Assembly: GCF_042767895.1 (NCBI RefSeq)
Contig: NC_091557.1
Coordinates: 35,575,885 to 35,639,884, forward strand
Direction of reading: 5' to 3'
DNA from: Penaeus vannamei
Taxonomy: Eukaryota > Arthropoda > Malacostraca > Decapoda > Penaeidae
Length of the DNA stretch: 64,000 bases
Positions 26,424 through 39,901 of the stretch are shown piece by piece. The notes beneath the pieces were generated by a model, which saw only the letters and a program-made list of their open reading frames with translations, did no database searches and was not told the origin of the DNA. Positions within the stretch are counted from its first letter, which is position 1. Each line of letters begins with the position of its first letter. Made by a program: the position numbers and the translations under genes.

Positions 26424-26915
26424 TTATGCTGCCTGTGGAATCTTCGGAGCCGTGACAGTCAACACGCCATCGGAAGACATTGCGGAAGTCACGGCCTCCA
26501 TGTCCACTTTGCCTGGGAAGTTGAAATGTCGACAGAAGCTTTTCATGGACTTGAAGTCGCCCTCTTCCTTTTCCACTCGACCTTCCACCACCACCTGATT
26601 ATCTTCCACTCTGACCTTAACGTCTCCACTATTGAAGTCATGGACATCCAGTACAACCTGTATATAGAATCGAGTAGTATTTATTTTACTAGTTTTTTTG
26701 TCTTTCATTTTTATATTAATGAGTATCTAAATTGTTTGCGTGGCCTGTATTTTTTAAACCTAATCTTCAATCTGAAAAGTTTTTTAAACATATTTCTATT
26801 CATGTAAATAAATGTTTAAATTATTAGTTGGCGAACCACATGGATTTTAGATAGTTGAACTAACCTTATGATTGTGGTCGTCTTCGCTGAAGGCCATGAC
26901 TTGGTTCTCCTGCTG
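26424..26915 (-). pseudogene. sHSP copy with deleted promoter and 5' exon 1
   Basis: Exon 2 26424-26657 is intact (HDFNSGD, CRHF), with its acceptor and intron. Exon 1 retains only its last ~51 bp (26865-26915, QQENQVMAFSEDDHNHK and donor). At 26916 it jumps to sequence (ctggacgcatcactaaggc) that normally lies upstream of the TATA box, so one deletion removed the core promoter, start codon and motif. An HSE remains at about 26958-26978 with no gene start. Confidence 0.88.
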
Positions 26916-26916
26916 C

Positions 26917-28350
26917 ACTGGACGCATCACTAAGGCACTCTTGGCAACATCTTCATTCGAAATCTCGTGAAACTTCATGTTCTCAACTTAATTAAGATGA
27001 TTGCTTTCTGTACAAGCCTGCGAAAAATGAATTAAATCTTTTTGTGTGTGTTTATAAATATATTCCATCATCTATATGGTCATTTTTATATAGAAATAAG
27101 AACACATACGCGCACTAACGCACACACACGCACACAAATACACACACACAAGCACGGATACACACACACATACCCTCATATATAGAGATATGCATATGTA
27201 TATAGATATTGAATACAAATAAGCACATACATACGTACACACAAACACATAATGGGCCTTTTTGAGGAGAAACGCGAGCAAGCCATGGTTTGGTTTGGTT
27301 TGCCTCACCTTGCCGAATTCGTCAAAAACAGACCCAGCTTCCAGCTTGCTATCAATGTAAACAAACGCCCGCAATACGAGATATGAGTGACAGAATCATT
27401 CGCAGAAGGAAACAGAGTGGTCTCTGTTAGTAATGTTAGTGAAATTACCGACGAAGAAATCTTTTCATGTCGTGTTTTTGCATTAATGAAAAAGATAAAC
27501 GAAATAAGAATTTTAAAATATCATCTACATATTGTGCCGCACAAAAGTTATGGAAAAAGAAAAGTAAATCGTCCACACACTTTAAAGCAAGACTAAAAGG
27601 TTATTATCTACTACTCATAACAAAGATGGGTCTTCCAAACTGCGAGTTTAGAATGGATATAACATGGGTAAATAAAAGCGCACTTCGAACATCCCAGGAT
27701 AGGCATTATACAATTATAAATAACTAGTACTTTTCTTCTTGAGAATAATAAAACTATCAATATACTCCATTTAATACTTCTGGTAGATAAAATAAATTGC
27801 TAGTATATATTATCCTCTATTGGCGACAAAATACGTAAATTATCACGAGAATTTCATCGTTATCATTCATTTCTGTCGGCCATGTTGGCGGTTTCTTTAT
27901 CATTATGACGTCCTGAAAGTGTAGCAGACTTCTTCTTGGAGGAAGTTAGAAAATGCTTGGTTTGGTTACGAAACCAGACCAAGATATCTGACCAAGAAGG
28001 AGGTTTCAAGACTGAGGATAATGTAAGCATACAAATATGGATGTGTACAAACGCGCGCGCGCACAAACACACACACATATATATGCATATACAAGATAGA
28101 AAGATGATTATAACATACCATACGTATATGTGTGTATATATTTCAAGTACTTCCTGCCTAGGTAACCATTTGTTATCCAAACAGTTTCGCGGAAAGGGAA
28201 GGCAAGTAAAGTCGTACACTTAAACAAATACTATTTATTTATAAAAGAGCAAAAGCATTATTCATTTTAACATTATCAAAAATATCAGTAAATATTTCCT
28301 GAAACACATTGTCTTTAAGATTAGATTACAGTTTCAGTTAATGAAATATG
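26917..28350. other. B-type spacer
   Basis: Decapitated HSE, (CA)n-rich tract at about 27115-27175, conserved ~140-bp block at about 27265-27385, then the 3' flank of copy m4. No gene supported. Confidence 0.6.
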
Positions 28351-28355
28351 TTTTC

Positions 28356-29037
28356 TTATGCTGCCTGTGGAACCTTCGGAGCCGTGACAGTCAACACGCC
28401 ATCGGAAGACATTGCGGAAGTCACGGCCTCCATGTCCACTTTGCCTGGGAAGTTGAAACGTCGACAGAAGCTTTTCATGGACTTGAAATCGCCCTCTTCC
28501 TTTTCCACTCGACCTTCCACCACCACCTGATTGTCTTCCACTCTGACTTTAACGTCTCCACTCTTGAAGTCATGAACGTCTAGTACAACCTGCATATAGA
28601 ATCGAGTTTTTTTGTTTTTTTTAATATCTAAATACCTTTCCTAACCTTCAATTTCAACAGTTTTTTTTAACATCTTTTTATTCTTTTCATGTAAATAAAT
28701 ATTTAAATCAGTGTTTTTGGGATCCACATGGATTTTTGATTGTAGAACTTACCTTGTGACTCTGATCGTCTTCGCTGAAGGCCATGACTTGGTTCTCCTG
28801 CTGCAGATTGCGGTCTCTTACACGTCTGTAGCTACTCATCAGATCACTCACGGATTTGGCTTCTCCCCACGAATCCAGCATTTGGTCGATGGCTATCTCA
28901 AAGTGCTTGCGAATATCCTCGAAGAAGGAATCGTCGAAGAAAAGTCCCTTCTCAGCGATGGGGAGAAGTGAATCCTCTTTGCATTCGGGAGCTTCTAGTT
29001 TCTGTTCAGGAAGGGAGGTACTATTTTTGTTTTCCAT
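28356..29037 (-). CDS. Two-exon small heat shock protein, copy m4
   Basis: Exon 1 28753-29037, exon 2 28356-28589, 172 aa. Copy-specific: MENKNSTSLPEQKLE, FFDDSFF, HFEIAIDQ, DDQSHK, tail PKVPQAA; strong donor GTAAGT. The intron (about 163 bp) is shorter than in most copies. Confidence 0.93.
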
Positions 29038-29156
29038 GTTTCTCTATCGTTTATCGCTTCAATAAGGTAGAGTAAGACTCGTGGAAATGTACAGCTTGCT
29101 TTGTTCTCTCACCGAGTGTTGTTTCCGTTGTGTCTAGCGAGAGGCGGCTGTTGAGG

Positions 29157-29250
29157 CTTTTATGTGGCGCGAGTTGGGCGTGCGCCCACTTTCCACCTCC
29201 TTCTGGACGCGGGACTATGGCATCTTCATTCGAAATCTCGTGAAACATCT
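29157..29250 (-). promoter_or_regulatory. Promoter of copy m4, HSE with one degraded unit
   Basis: TATA CATAAAAG at 29157-29164; HSE region 29231-29250 (plus-strand cgaaatctcgtgaaacatct). The distal GAA unit is changed to GAT. Confidence 0.6.
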
Positions 29251-30565
29251 AGTTCTCAAATTATTGCCTATATAGTAATTATTCTTATAGATATTTTCCA
29301 TGAATGGTCATTATTTATATAGAGACACAAGAACACATACTCGCACTAACACACACACGCACGCACGCACACGCACACATATATATACTTTCAAATATAA
29401 AAATATATACATATATACACATGCACCCATATAGAGATATGCATGTATATGTAGATCTTGAATACAAATAAGCACATATATACGCACACACAAACACATA
29501 AGGCGCACTTTTGACGAGAAACGCGAGCAAGCCATGGTTTGGTTTGGTTTGCTTCGCCTTGCCGAATTCGTCAAACACAGACCCAACTTCCAGCTTGCTA
29601 TCAATGTAAACAAACGACCGCAATGCGAGATGGTGAGTGACAGAATTATTCGCAGAAGAGAACAGTGGATGCTGTTAGTAATGTTAGTGATATTACCGAC
29701 GAAGAAATCATTTTTTGTCGTGGTTTTACATTTACAGAAGATAAACGAATTTCAAATTATCTTTTACATATTGGGTAGCACAAAAGTTATGTGAAAAGAA
29801 ATAATCGTCCACGGACTTTATAGTAAATCTAAAAGGATAATATCTACCATTCATAACAAAGATAGGTCTTTTAACTGCGACTTTAGAATGGAAATAACAT
29901 CGGTAAATAAAAACGCACTTTGTATTGTGGCTTTCCCAGGAAAGCAATAATACAGTTATAAATAGCTTGAACTTCTAGTAGATAAAACAACTTGCTTGTA
30001 TATATCATCATCTATTGGCGACAAAATAAGTAAATCATTACGAGAATTTCATCGTTGTCATTCATTTCCGTTGGTCACGTTGTCGGTTTGTTTACTGTTG
30101 TGACGTCATGAAAGTGTAGCAGATATCTGACAAGAAGGATGTTTCGAGAATTTTTAAAATTCTTGAATTATCTTACGGTAAAAAATGCGCCTGAACACAC
30201 ACAAACATTCTTTGTGTGCATTGGTGTGAGGACAATATAAGTACAGATATGTATATGTACAAACGCGCGCACGGAAACACACATAAACACATATGTACAT
30301 TTAGAGAGATAGAAAGATGATTATAACATACCATATGTATATGTGTGTATACATTTCAAGTACTTCCTACTTAGGTAACCATCTGTTAACAAAACGTTTT
30401 CGCAAAAAGGGAAGGCAAGAAAAGCCGTATATGTAAACAAATACAATTTATTCATAAGATAACAAAATCATTTATTTTAACATTATCAAAAATAACAATA
30501 AATAGCTCCTTAAACACATTGTCTTTAAGATTAGATTACAGTTCCAGTTAATGAAATATGTTTTC
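29251..30565. other. B-type spacer
   Basis: Conserved ~140-bp block at about 29505-29640. The remaining sequence is closely similar to the 18.3-19.4 kb spacer, including gtgacgtcatgaaagtgtagcag. No gene supported. Confidence 0.6.
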
Positions 30566-31275
30566 CTATGCTGCCTGTGGAATCTTCGGAGCCGTGACAG
30601 TCAACACGCCATCGGAAGACATTGCGGAAGTCACGGCCTCCATGTCCACTTTGCCTGGGAAGTTGAAACGTCGACAGAAGCTTTTCATGGACTTGAAGTC
30701 ACCTTCTTCCTTTTCCACGCAACCTTCCACCACCACCTGATTATCTTCCACTCTGACCTTAACGTCTCCACTCTTGAAGTCATGAACATCTAGTACAACC
30801 TGTATATAAAATCGAGTATTTATTTTGTATAATTTTTCTTCCACTTTGATTTTAATGAATATCTAAATACTCTGTGTGACGTAGATTTTCAAACCTAGCC
30901 TTTGATTTCAAAAGTTTTTAAACAACCTTTTTCTATTTATGTCAATCAGTGTGTCTGCAATCCACATGGATTTTAGATTGTAAATCTAACCTTATGACTA
31001 TGGTCGTCTTCGCTGAAGGCCATGACCTGGTTCTCCTGCTGCAAATTGCGGTCTCTTACACGTCTGTAGCTACTCATCAGATCACTAAAGGATTTGGCTT
31101 CTCCCCAAGAATCCAGCATTTGGTCGATGGCTGTCTCAAAGTGCTTCCGAATATCCTCGAAGAAGGAATCGTCGAAGAAAAGTCCCTTCTCAGCAATGGG
31201 GAGAAGCGAATCCTCTTTGCATTCGGGAGCTTCTGGTTTCTGGTCAGCAAGGGCGTTAGTATTTTTGTTCTCCAT
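30566..31275 (-). CDS. Two-exon small heat shock protein, copy m5
   Basis: Exon 1 30991-31275, exon 2 30566-30799, 172 aa. Copy-specific: ADQKPEAPE, GEAKSFSDLM, and VVEGCVEKEEGD (Arg to Cys in the strand after the first loop). That unusual ACD, including its silent changes, is shared exactly with plus-strand copy p3. Confidence 0.93.
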
Positions 31276-31404
31276 ATTTCTCTATCGTTTATCACTTTAG
31301 TAAGATTGAGTACGTCTTGCGGTGATGTAGATAAAGCTACAGCTTGCTTTCTTTTCTCAAAGAGTGTTATTTCTGTTGTGTCTAGCGAGAGGCGGCTGCT
31401 GAGG

Positions 31405-31510
31405 CTTTTATGTGGCGCGAGTTGGGTGTGCGCCCATTTTCCACCTCCATCTGGACGCGGGATCATGGCATGCTTGGCAACATCTTGAGTCGAAATCTCG
31501 TGAAACTTCT
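31405..31510 (-). promoter_or_regulatory. Heat-shock promoter of copy m5
   Basis: TATA CATAAAAG at 31405-31412; HSE (plus-strand cgaaatctcgtgaaacttct) at 31491-31510. Confidence 0.65.
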
Positions 31511-31640
31511 AGTTCTCAAACTAAGATGAATTCATACGATCCAATCATGCGACAAATGCTTCATTACTGGGCATTGTAATGAACTGATATTTTCCATCAT
31601 CTATAAGGCATCATTTACACTGAGACACAACAAATGCATA

Positions 31641-32086
31641 CAGTGAACCCTCGCTTTTCGCGGGGGTTACGTTCCAAAAAGAACCCGTGATAGGCGAAAT
31701 CCGTGAAGTAGTAACCTTTACTTTTTTACAATTATTATACAATGAAATACTCTACAATACTTTGAAACCAAAGAACAAAGCCTTTTACAGGCCCAAGCAT
31801 TTGTTTAACAAATAAAATTACTGTATAAACGTTTTTTACAAATAACAACTGTACTGTAAAATAATAATTTTAATCATCAATACGAACTGAATGCTTCATG
31901 GGTTTTAGAGAAAATTTGCAAACTTAAATTTGGCAAACTGTTTTACGTACATGTACATATTAAACCGTAACGTTATTGACAAACAGGTAGAGAAGAAGCG
32001 GAGAAACTGTTTAGCCAATCAGAATGCAGAATCCGTGAAGCAGCGAGAACGCGAAAGGTGAACCGGGTTATAGCGAGGGTTCACTG
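31641..32086 (+). mobile_element. pogo/Tigger-like MITE, copy 2
   Basis: 446-bp copy with the same TIRs, orientation and flanks (acacaacaaatgcaTA) as copy 1. It carries a ~19-bp internal deletion near the right end (aatgcagaatccgtgaag). It probably spread by duplication of the sHSP unit, not by independent transposition. Confidence 0.8.
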
Positions 32087-33290
<1,204 letters not shown>

Positions 33291-33650
33291 TACCGTACAT
33301 TTTCTTTTAGATTATTTCAGCTAATGAAATATGCTTTCTCAAGCTACCATCGTTTATATCAAGGGACACAAAGGCACAGGTCACAACAGTTGCAAATAGT
33401 GAATCTTCTTTGCATTTGATAAAGGTATTTTCCGCGAGAGTTTCGAAGAACCATCTGCTATGCAATCTATGACAGTCGATGCTTTTTCGATAAGTTCGCG
33501 AGAAAGGAAGGCAAGTAAAGTCAAACACGCATATAAACAAATATAATTTATTTTAAAAAAAGTCTTATCCTTTTTAATATTATCCTAAATAATAAGTAGT
33601 TAAAACATACATAGTCTTTAAGATTATATTACAATCACAGTTAATGATAT
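33291..33650. other. A-type 3' flank with sHSP 3'-end relic
   Basis: Relic 3' UTR/stop region near 33315-33350 (atgaaatatgctttctcaagctacc), one gaaccatctgctatgcaatct unit, then the 3' UTR of copy m6. Confidence 0.55.
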
Positions 33651-33653
33651 ATG

Positions 33654-34360
33654 TTATGCTGCCTGTGGAATCTTCGGAGCTGTGACAGTCAACACGCCAT
33701 CGGAAGACATTGCGGAAGTCACGGCCTCCATGTCCACTTTGCCTGGGAAGTTGAAACGTCGACAGAAGCTTTTCATGGACTTGAAGTCGCCCTCTTCCTT
33801 TTCCACTCGACCTTCCACCACCACCTGATTATCTTCCACTCTGACCTTAACGTCTCCACTCTTGAAGTCATGAACATCTAGTACAACCTGTATATAGAAT
33901 CGAGTATTTATTTTTATAGTTTTTTGTCTTTCATTTTTATATTAATGAATATTTAAATACTCTTTTAAACCTAATCTTAAATTTGAAAAGTTTTTAAAAC
34001 AATTTTCTATTCATGTAAATGAATGTTTAAATTATTTGTTTGCGATCCACATGCATATTAGATTGTGGAACTAACCTTGTGATTCTGGTCGTCTTCGCTG
34101 AAGGCCATGACTTGGTTCTCCTGCTGCAAATTGCGGTCTCTTACACCTCTGTAGCTACTCATCAGATCACTCATGGATTTGGTTTCTCCCCAAGTGTCCA
34201 GGATTTCGTCGATGGCTGTCTCAAATTGCTTCCGAATATCGTCGAAGAAGGAATCGTGGAAGAAAAGTCCCTTCTCAGCAATGGGGAGAAGCGAATCCTC
34301 TTTGCATTCGGGAGCTTCTAGTTTCTGTTCAGCAAGGGAGGTAGTATTTTTGTTCTCCAT
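33654..34360 (-). CDS. Two-exon small heat shock protein, copy m6
   Basis: Exon 1 34076-34360, exon 2 33654-33887, 172 aa. The most divergent exon 1 among consensus-type copies: FFDDIRKQFETAIDEILDTWGETKSMSDLMSSYRGVRD. The ACD is consensus, so exon 1 and exon 2 have different histories. Confidence 0.93.
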
Positions 34361-34489
34361 ATTCCTCTATCGTTTATCGATTAAATAAGGTAGAGTAAAA
34401 CTCATGGAAATGTAGATAAAGCTACAGCTTGCTTTGTTCTCTCACCGAGTGTTGTTTCTATTGTGTCTAGCGAGAGGCGGCTGCTGAGG

Positions 34490-34594
34490 CTTTTATGTGT
34501 TGCGAGTTGGGTGTGCGCCCACTTTCCACCTCTTTCTGGACGCATCACTAAGGCACTTTTGGCATCATCTTCATTCGAAATCTAGTGAAACTTC
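34490..34594 (-). promoter_or_regulatory. Heat-shock promoter of copy m6
   Basis: TATA CATAAAAC-like site at 34490-34497 (plus-strand cttttatg); HSE at 34575-34594 (cgaaatctagtgaaacttca), with one weak unit. Confidence 0.6.
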
Positions 34595-35950
34595 ATGTTC
34601 TCAATTTAATTAAGATGATTGCTTTCGGTACAAGCTTGTGAAAATGAATGAAATCTATTTTGTGTGTGTGTGCGTTTATAAGTATATTCCATCATCTATC
34701 TATATTGCCATTATTCATATAGACAAGAACACATACGTGCACTAACGCACACATACACACACCCACGCAAACACATACACACACACAAGCACAGACACAC
34801 ACACATACACTCATATATAGAGATATGCATTTATATGTAGATACTAAATACAAATAAGCACATACATACGCATTTTTGACGAGAAACGCGAGCAAACCAT
34901 GGTTTGGTTTGGTTTGCTTCGCCTTGCCGAATTCGTCAAAAACAGACCCTGCATCCAGCTTGCTATCAATGTAAACAAACGACCGTAATACGAGATATGA
35001 GTGACAGAATCATTCGCAGAAGGAAACAGAGTAGTCTCTGTTAGTAATGTTCGTGAAATCACCGACGAAAAGTTATATATATAAAAAAAAAAACACATCC
35101 ACACACTATAAAGCGTCTAAAAGGTTATCATCTACTCATAACAAAGATGGGTCTTCCAAACTGCGAGTTTAGAATGGATATAACATGGGTAAATAAAAGG
35201 GCACTTCGAACATCCCAGGATAGGCATAATACAGTTATAAACAGCTAGTACTTTTCTTCCCGAGAATAATAAAGCTATCAATATACTCCATTTAATACTT
35301 CTGGTAGATAAAATAAATTTCTAGTATATATTATCATCTATTGGCGACAAAATAAGTAAATTATCACGAGAATTTCGTCGTTATCATTAATTTCTGTGGG
35401 CCATGTTGGCGGTTTCTTTATCATTATGACGTCCTGAAAGTGTAGCAGACTTCTTCTTGGAGGAAGTTAGAAAATGCTTGGTTTGGTTACGAAACCAGAC
35501 CAAGATATCTGACCAAGGACGTTTCAAGACTTTTCAAGAAATCTTGAATTGTCTTGCGGTCAAAAATGCGCCTCTACATACACAAACATACTTTGTGTGT
35601 ATGTGTGAGGACAATGTAAGCATACAAATTTGGATGTGTACAAACATGCGCGCGCACAAACACATAAATATGCATATATAATGAGTCAGAAAGATAGAAA
35701 GATGATTATAACATACCATAAGTATATGTGTGTATATATTTCAATTCCTTCCTGCCTAGGTAAGCATTTGTTATCCAAACCGTTTCGCGGAAAGGGAAGG
35801 CAAGTAAAGTCATACATGTAAACAAATACAATTTATTTATAAAAGAGCAAAAGCATCATCCATTTCAACATTATCAAAAATAACACTAAATAATTCCTTA
35901 AAAATACATTGTCTTTGAGATTAGATGATAGTTTCAGTTAATGAAATAAG
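34595..35950. other. B-type spacer
   Basis: (CA)n-rich tract at 34735-34815, a shortened copy of the conserved noncoding block at about 34875-35000, then the 3' flank of copy m7. Confidence 0.6.
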
Positions 35951-35955
35951 TCTTC

Positions 35956-36691
35956 TTATGCTGCCTGTGGAACCTTCGGAGCCGTGACAGTCAACACGCC
36001 ATCGGAAGACATTGCGGAAGTCACGGCCTCCATGTCCACTTTGCCTGGGAAGTTGAAACGTCGACAGAAGCTTTTCATGGACTTGAAGTCGCCCTCTTCC
36101 TTTTCCACTCGACCTTCCACCACCACCTGATTATCTTCCACTCTGACCTTAACGTCTCCACTCTTGAAGTCATGAACATCCAGTACAACCTGTATAGAAT
36201 CGAATAAGAATATTTATTTCTCTCTTTTTTTCCTTTCCTTTTTAATCTTCATGGTTATCTAAATACTCTATTTGCGTGACCTAGATCTTATATATGTATA
36301 ATCTTTAATTTGAAAAAAAAAATCTATTCATGTAAATGAATATCTAATTCAATGTTTTTTTTTGTTTTTTTTTCTTTATCCACATAAAGTAGATTGTAAA
36401 ACTAACCTTATGATTCTGGTCGTCTTCGCTGAAGGCCATGACCTGGTTCTCCTGCTGCAAATTGCGGTCTCTTACACGTCTGTAGCTACTCATCAGATCA
36501 CTAAAGGATTTGTCTTCTCCCCACGAATCCAGCATTTGGTCGATGGCTGTCTCAAAGTGCTTCCGAATATTCTCGAAGAAGGAATCGTCGAAGAAAAGTC
36601 CCTTCTCAGCGATGGGGAGAAGTGAATCCTCTTTGCATTCGGGAGCTTCTGGTTTCTGTTCAGCAAGGGCGTTAGTATTTTTGTTCTCCAT
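35956..36691 (-). CDS. Two-exon small heat shock protein, copy m7
   Basis: Exon 1 36407-36691, exon 2 35956-36189, 172 aa. Copy-specific: FFENIRKHF, GEDKSFSDLM, tail PKVPQAA. Frame and splice sites intact. Confidence 0.93.
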
Positions 36692-36817
36692 ATTTCTCTA
36701 TCGCTTATCACTTTAGTAAGATTGAGTACGTCTTGCGGTGATGTAGATAAAGCTAGAGCTTGCTTTTCCTCAAAGAGCGTTGTTTCGGTTGTGACTGGCA
36801 AAGGGCGGCTGCTGAGG

Positions 36818-36923
36818 CTTTTATGTGGCGCGAGTTGGGTGTGCGCCCACTTCCCACCTTCATTTGGACGCGGGATCATGGCACGCTTGGCAACATCTTC
36901 ATTCGAAATCTCGTGAAACTTCT
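36818..36923 (-). promoter_or_regulatory. Heat-shock promoter of copy m7
   Basis: TATA CATAAAAG at 36818-36825; HSE (cgaaatctcgtgaaacttct) at 36904-36923. Confidence 0.65.
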
Positions 36924-38495
36924 AGTTCGCACCTTAACTGAGATGAATGCTTTCGATATAACATTGCGAAAAATGCCTAAATACTAATTATTCATTCTTA
37001 TAGATATTTTCCATTATTTATGTGATGATTATTTATATAGAGAACAAGAAGAACACATACGCGCACTAACACATACACACGCACCCACACACACACATAT
37101 ATACACATATATGTATGTATATACACACATAATGAGATATGCATATATATGTAAATATTGAATACAAATAAGCACATACATACACACACACAAATACATA
37201 AGGCTCATTTTTGACGAGAAACGCGAGCAAGCCATGGTTTGGTTTGGTTTGTTTCGCCTTGCCGAATTCGTCAAAGACAGACTCAACTTCCAGCTTGCTA
37301 TCAATGTAAACAAACGACCGCAATACGAAATGGTGAGAGACAGAATCATTCGGAGAAGAGAACAGTAGACGCTGTAAGTAATTTAAGTGAAATTATCGGC
37401 GAAGAAATCTTTTCTTATCGTGGTTTTGCATTCACTGAAGAAGACAAACGAAATAAGGATTTCAAAATATTGCGTCGCACAAAATTTATATAAAAAATTG
37501 AAAAAAAAAATTAGTCCAGAGACTTTAGAGCAAATCTAAAAGGATAATATCTACCATTCATAACAAAGATGTGTTTTTCAACTGCGAATTTAGAATGGAA
37601 ATAACATGCGTAAATAAAAATGCACTTTGAACATCCCAGGATAGCCATAATACAGTTATAAATAACTTGTACTCTTTTTTTTTCTTGAGAATAATAAAGC
37701 TCTCATTATACTCCATTTAATACTTCTGGTAGGTAAAGATATAACAACTTGCTAGTTTATAACATCATCTATTGGCAACAAAATAAGAAGATTATTACGA
37801 GAATTTCATCGTTGTCATCCATTTCTGTCGGCGGCGTTGTCGGTCTGTTTACTATTATGACGCCATCAAAGTGTAGCAGACTTCCTCTGGATTCAGTTTG
37901 AAAATGTTTTGTTTGGTTACGAAACCAGACCAAGATATCTGACCAAGAAGGATGTTTCAAGAATTTTCATGAAATCTGAAATTACATAATACTTTTTATT
38001 GGTGTGAGGACAACATCAATGTACAAATATGTACATGTACAAACGGAGACATAATTGTATATCAAGGGGCACGAAGGCACAGGTCACAACTAATACAAAT
38101 AGTGGATCATCTTTGCATTTGGCAAAGGTTATCTCCTCGAGAGTTTCGAAGAACCATCTGTTATGCATCATCTATTGCGATAGCTCGGTAGACCATTATT
38201 AAGTTTTACTAGTAATTCGAAAAATAATGAAGTAGTGATTTCTCTTTGCATTTGGTACTGTTATTGTTCTTCAGTGCTTTCGGAGAACCATCTGTTATGC
38301 AATCTATGACAGTCGGTGTTTTTTTTTTGTTAAGTTCGCGAGAAAGGAAGGCAAGTAAAGTCAAACAAGCATATAAACAAATATAATTTATTTTTAAAAA
38401 TGTCTCATTCCTTTTAACATTATCCTAAATAATAAGTTACTTAAACATACATTGTCTTAAAGATTATGTTACGATCAGAGTTAATGATATATGTT
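36924..38495. other. Spacer with conserved block and A-type 3' flank
   Basis: Conserved ~140-bp block at about 37208-37340. B-type flank runs to about 38020, then A-type flank begins (gtatatcaaggggcacgaaggcac near 38055) with ttcgaagaaccatctgttatgca units. The 25-kb-type microsatellite field and MITE are missing here, so the spacer is shortened. Confidence 0.6.
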
Positions 38496-38498
38496 TTC

Positions 38499-39215
38499 TT
38501 ATGCTGCCTGTGGAATCTTCGGAGCCGTGACAGTCAACACGCCATCGGAAGACATTGCGGAAGTCACGGCCTCCATGTCCACTTTGCCTGGGAAGTTGAA
38601 ACGTCGACAGAAGCTTTTCATGGACTTGAAGTCGCCCTCTTCCTTTTCCACTCGACCTTCCACCACCACCTGATTGTCTTCCACTCTGACCTTGACGTCT
38701 CCACTCTTGAAGTCGTGAACATCCAGTATAACCTGTATATTGGAATGGAGTGAGTATTTATTTGTCCTTTTTTCATTTTAATTTTAATGAATATCTAAGT
38801 CCTGTTTGCGTGACATAGATTTTTTTTACGTAACCTTCAATTTGAAAAGTTTTTTTTTTTAATTCATGTAAATGAATATCTAAATCAGTGTTTTTTATGA
38901 TCTACATGGATTTTAGATAGTAAAACTAACCTTATGATTCTGGTCGTCTTCGCTGAAGGCCATGACCTGGTTCTCCTGCTGCAAATTGCGGTCTCTTACA
39001 CGTCTGTAACTACTCATCAGATCACTAAAGGATTTGTCCTCTCCCCACGAATCCAGCATTTGGTCGATGGCTGTCTCAAAGTGCTTCCGAATATCCTCGA
39101 AGAAGGAATCGTCGAAGAAAAGTCCCTTCTCAGCGATGGGGAGAAGTGAATCCTTTTCGCATTCGGGAGCTTCTAGTTTCTGTTCAGCAATGGAGGTAGT
39201 ATTTATATTTTCCAT
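38499..39215 (-). CDS. Two-exon small heat shock protein, copy m8
   Basis: Exon 1 38931-39215, exon 2 38499-38732, 172 aa. Copy-specific: MENINTTSIAEQKLE, APECEKDSLL, FFDDSFF, GEDKSFSD, and VILDVHDF at the start of the ACD. Its TATA box is mutated. Confidence 0.92.
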
Positions 39216-39344
39216 ATTTCTCTTTGGTTTATCGTTTCAATATGGTAGAGTAAGACTCGTGGAAATATAGATAAAGCTACAGCTTGCTTTGTTCTCTCAC
39301 CGAGTGTTGTTTCCGTTGTGTGTAGCGAGAGGCGGCTGTTGAGG

Positions 39345-39450
39345 CTTTTTTGTGGCGCGAGTTGGGTGTGCGCCCACTTCCCACCTCCTTCTGGACGTGG
39401 GACTATGGCACGCTTGGCAACATCTTCATTCGAAATCTTGTGAAACTTCT
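39345..39450 (-). promoter_or_regulatory. Promoter of copy m8 with mutated TATA box
   Basis: The CATAAAAG position reads CAAAAAAG (plus-strand ctttttttg-like, 39345-39352). The HSE (cgaaatcttgtgaaacttct) at 39431-39450 is retained. Confidence 0.6.
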
Positions 39451-39901
39451 AGTTCTCACCTTAACTGAGGTGACAAGAAGGATGTCTCAAGAATTTTTTA
39501 AAAATCTAGAATTATCTTGCGGTAAAAATGCGCCTCAACATACACAAAAATGCTTTGTGTGTATTGGTGTGAGGACAGTATAAGTGTACATATATGTATA
39601 TGTACAAGCGGGCGCGCACGCAAACAGACATGCAAATATAGAGAGATAGAGAAATTATAACATATCGTATGTATATGTGTATATATATCAAACACTTCCT
39701 ACTTAGGTAACCATCTGTTATCAAAACAGTTTCGCGAAAAGGTAAGGCAAGTAAAGTCATACACACATGTAAACAAATACAATTTATTTATAAACGAGCA
39801 AAAGCATTATTTATTTTATTATCAAAAATAACAATAAATAACTCTGTAAACACATTGTCTTTAAGATTAGATTACAGTTCCAGTTAATGAAATATGTTTT
39901 C

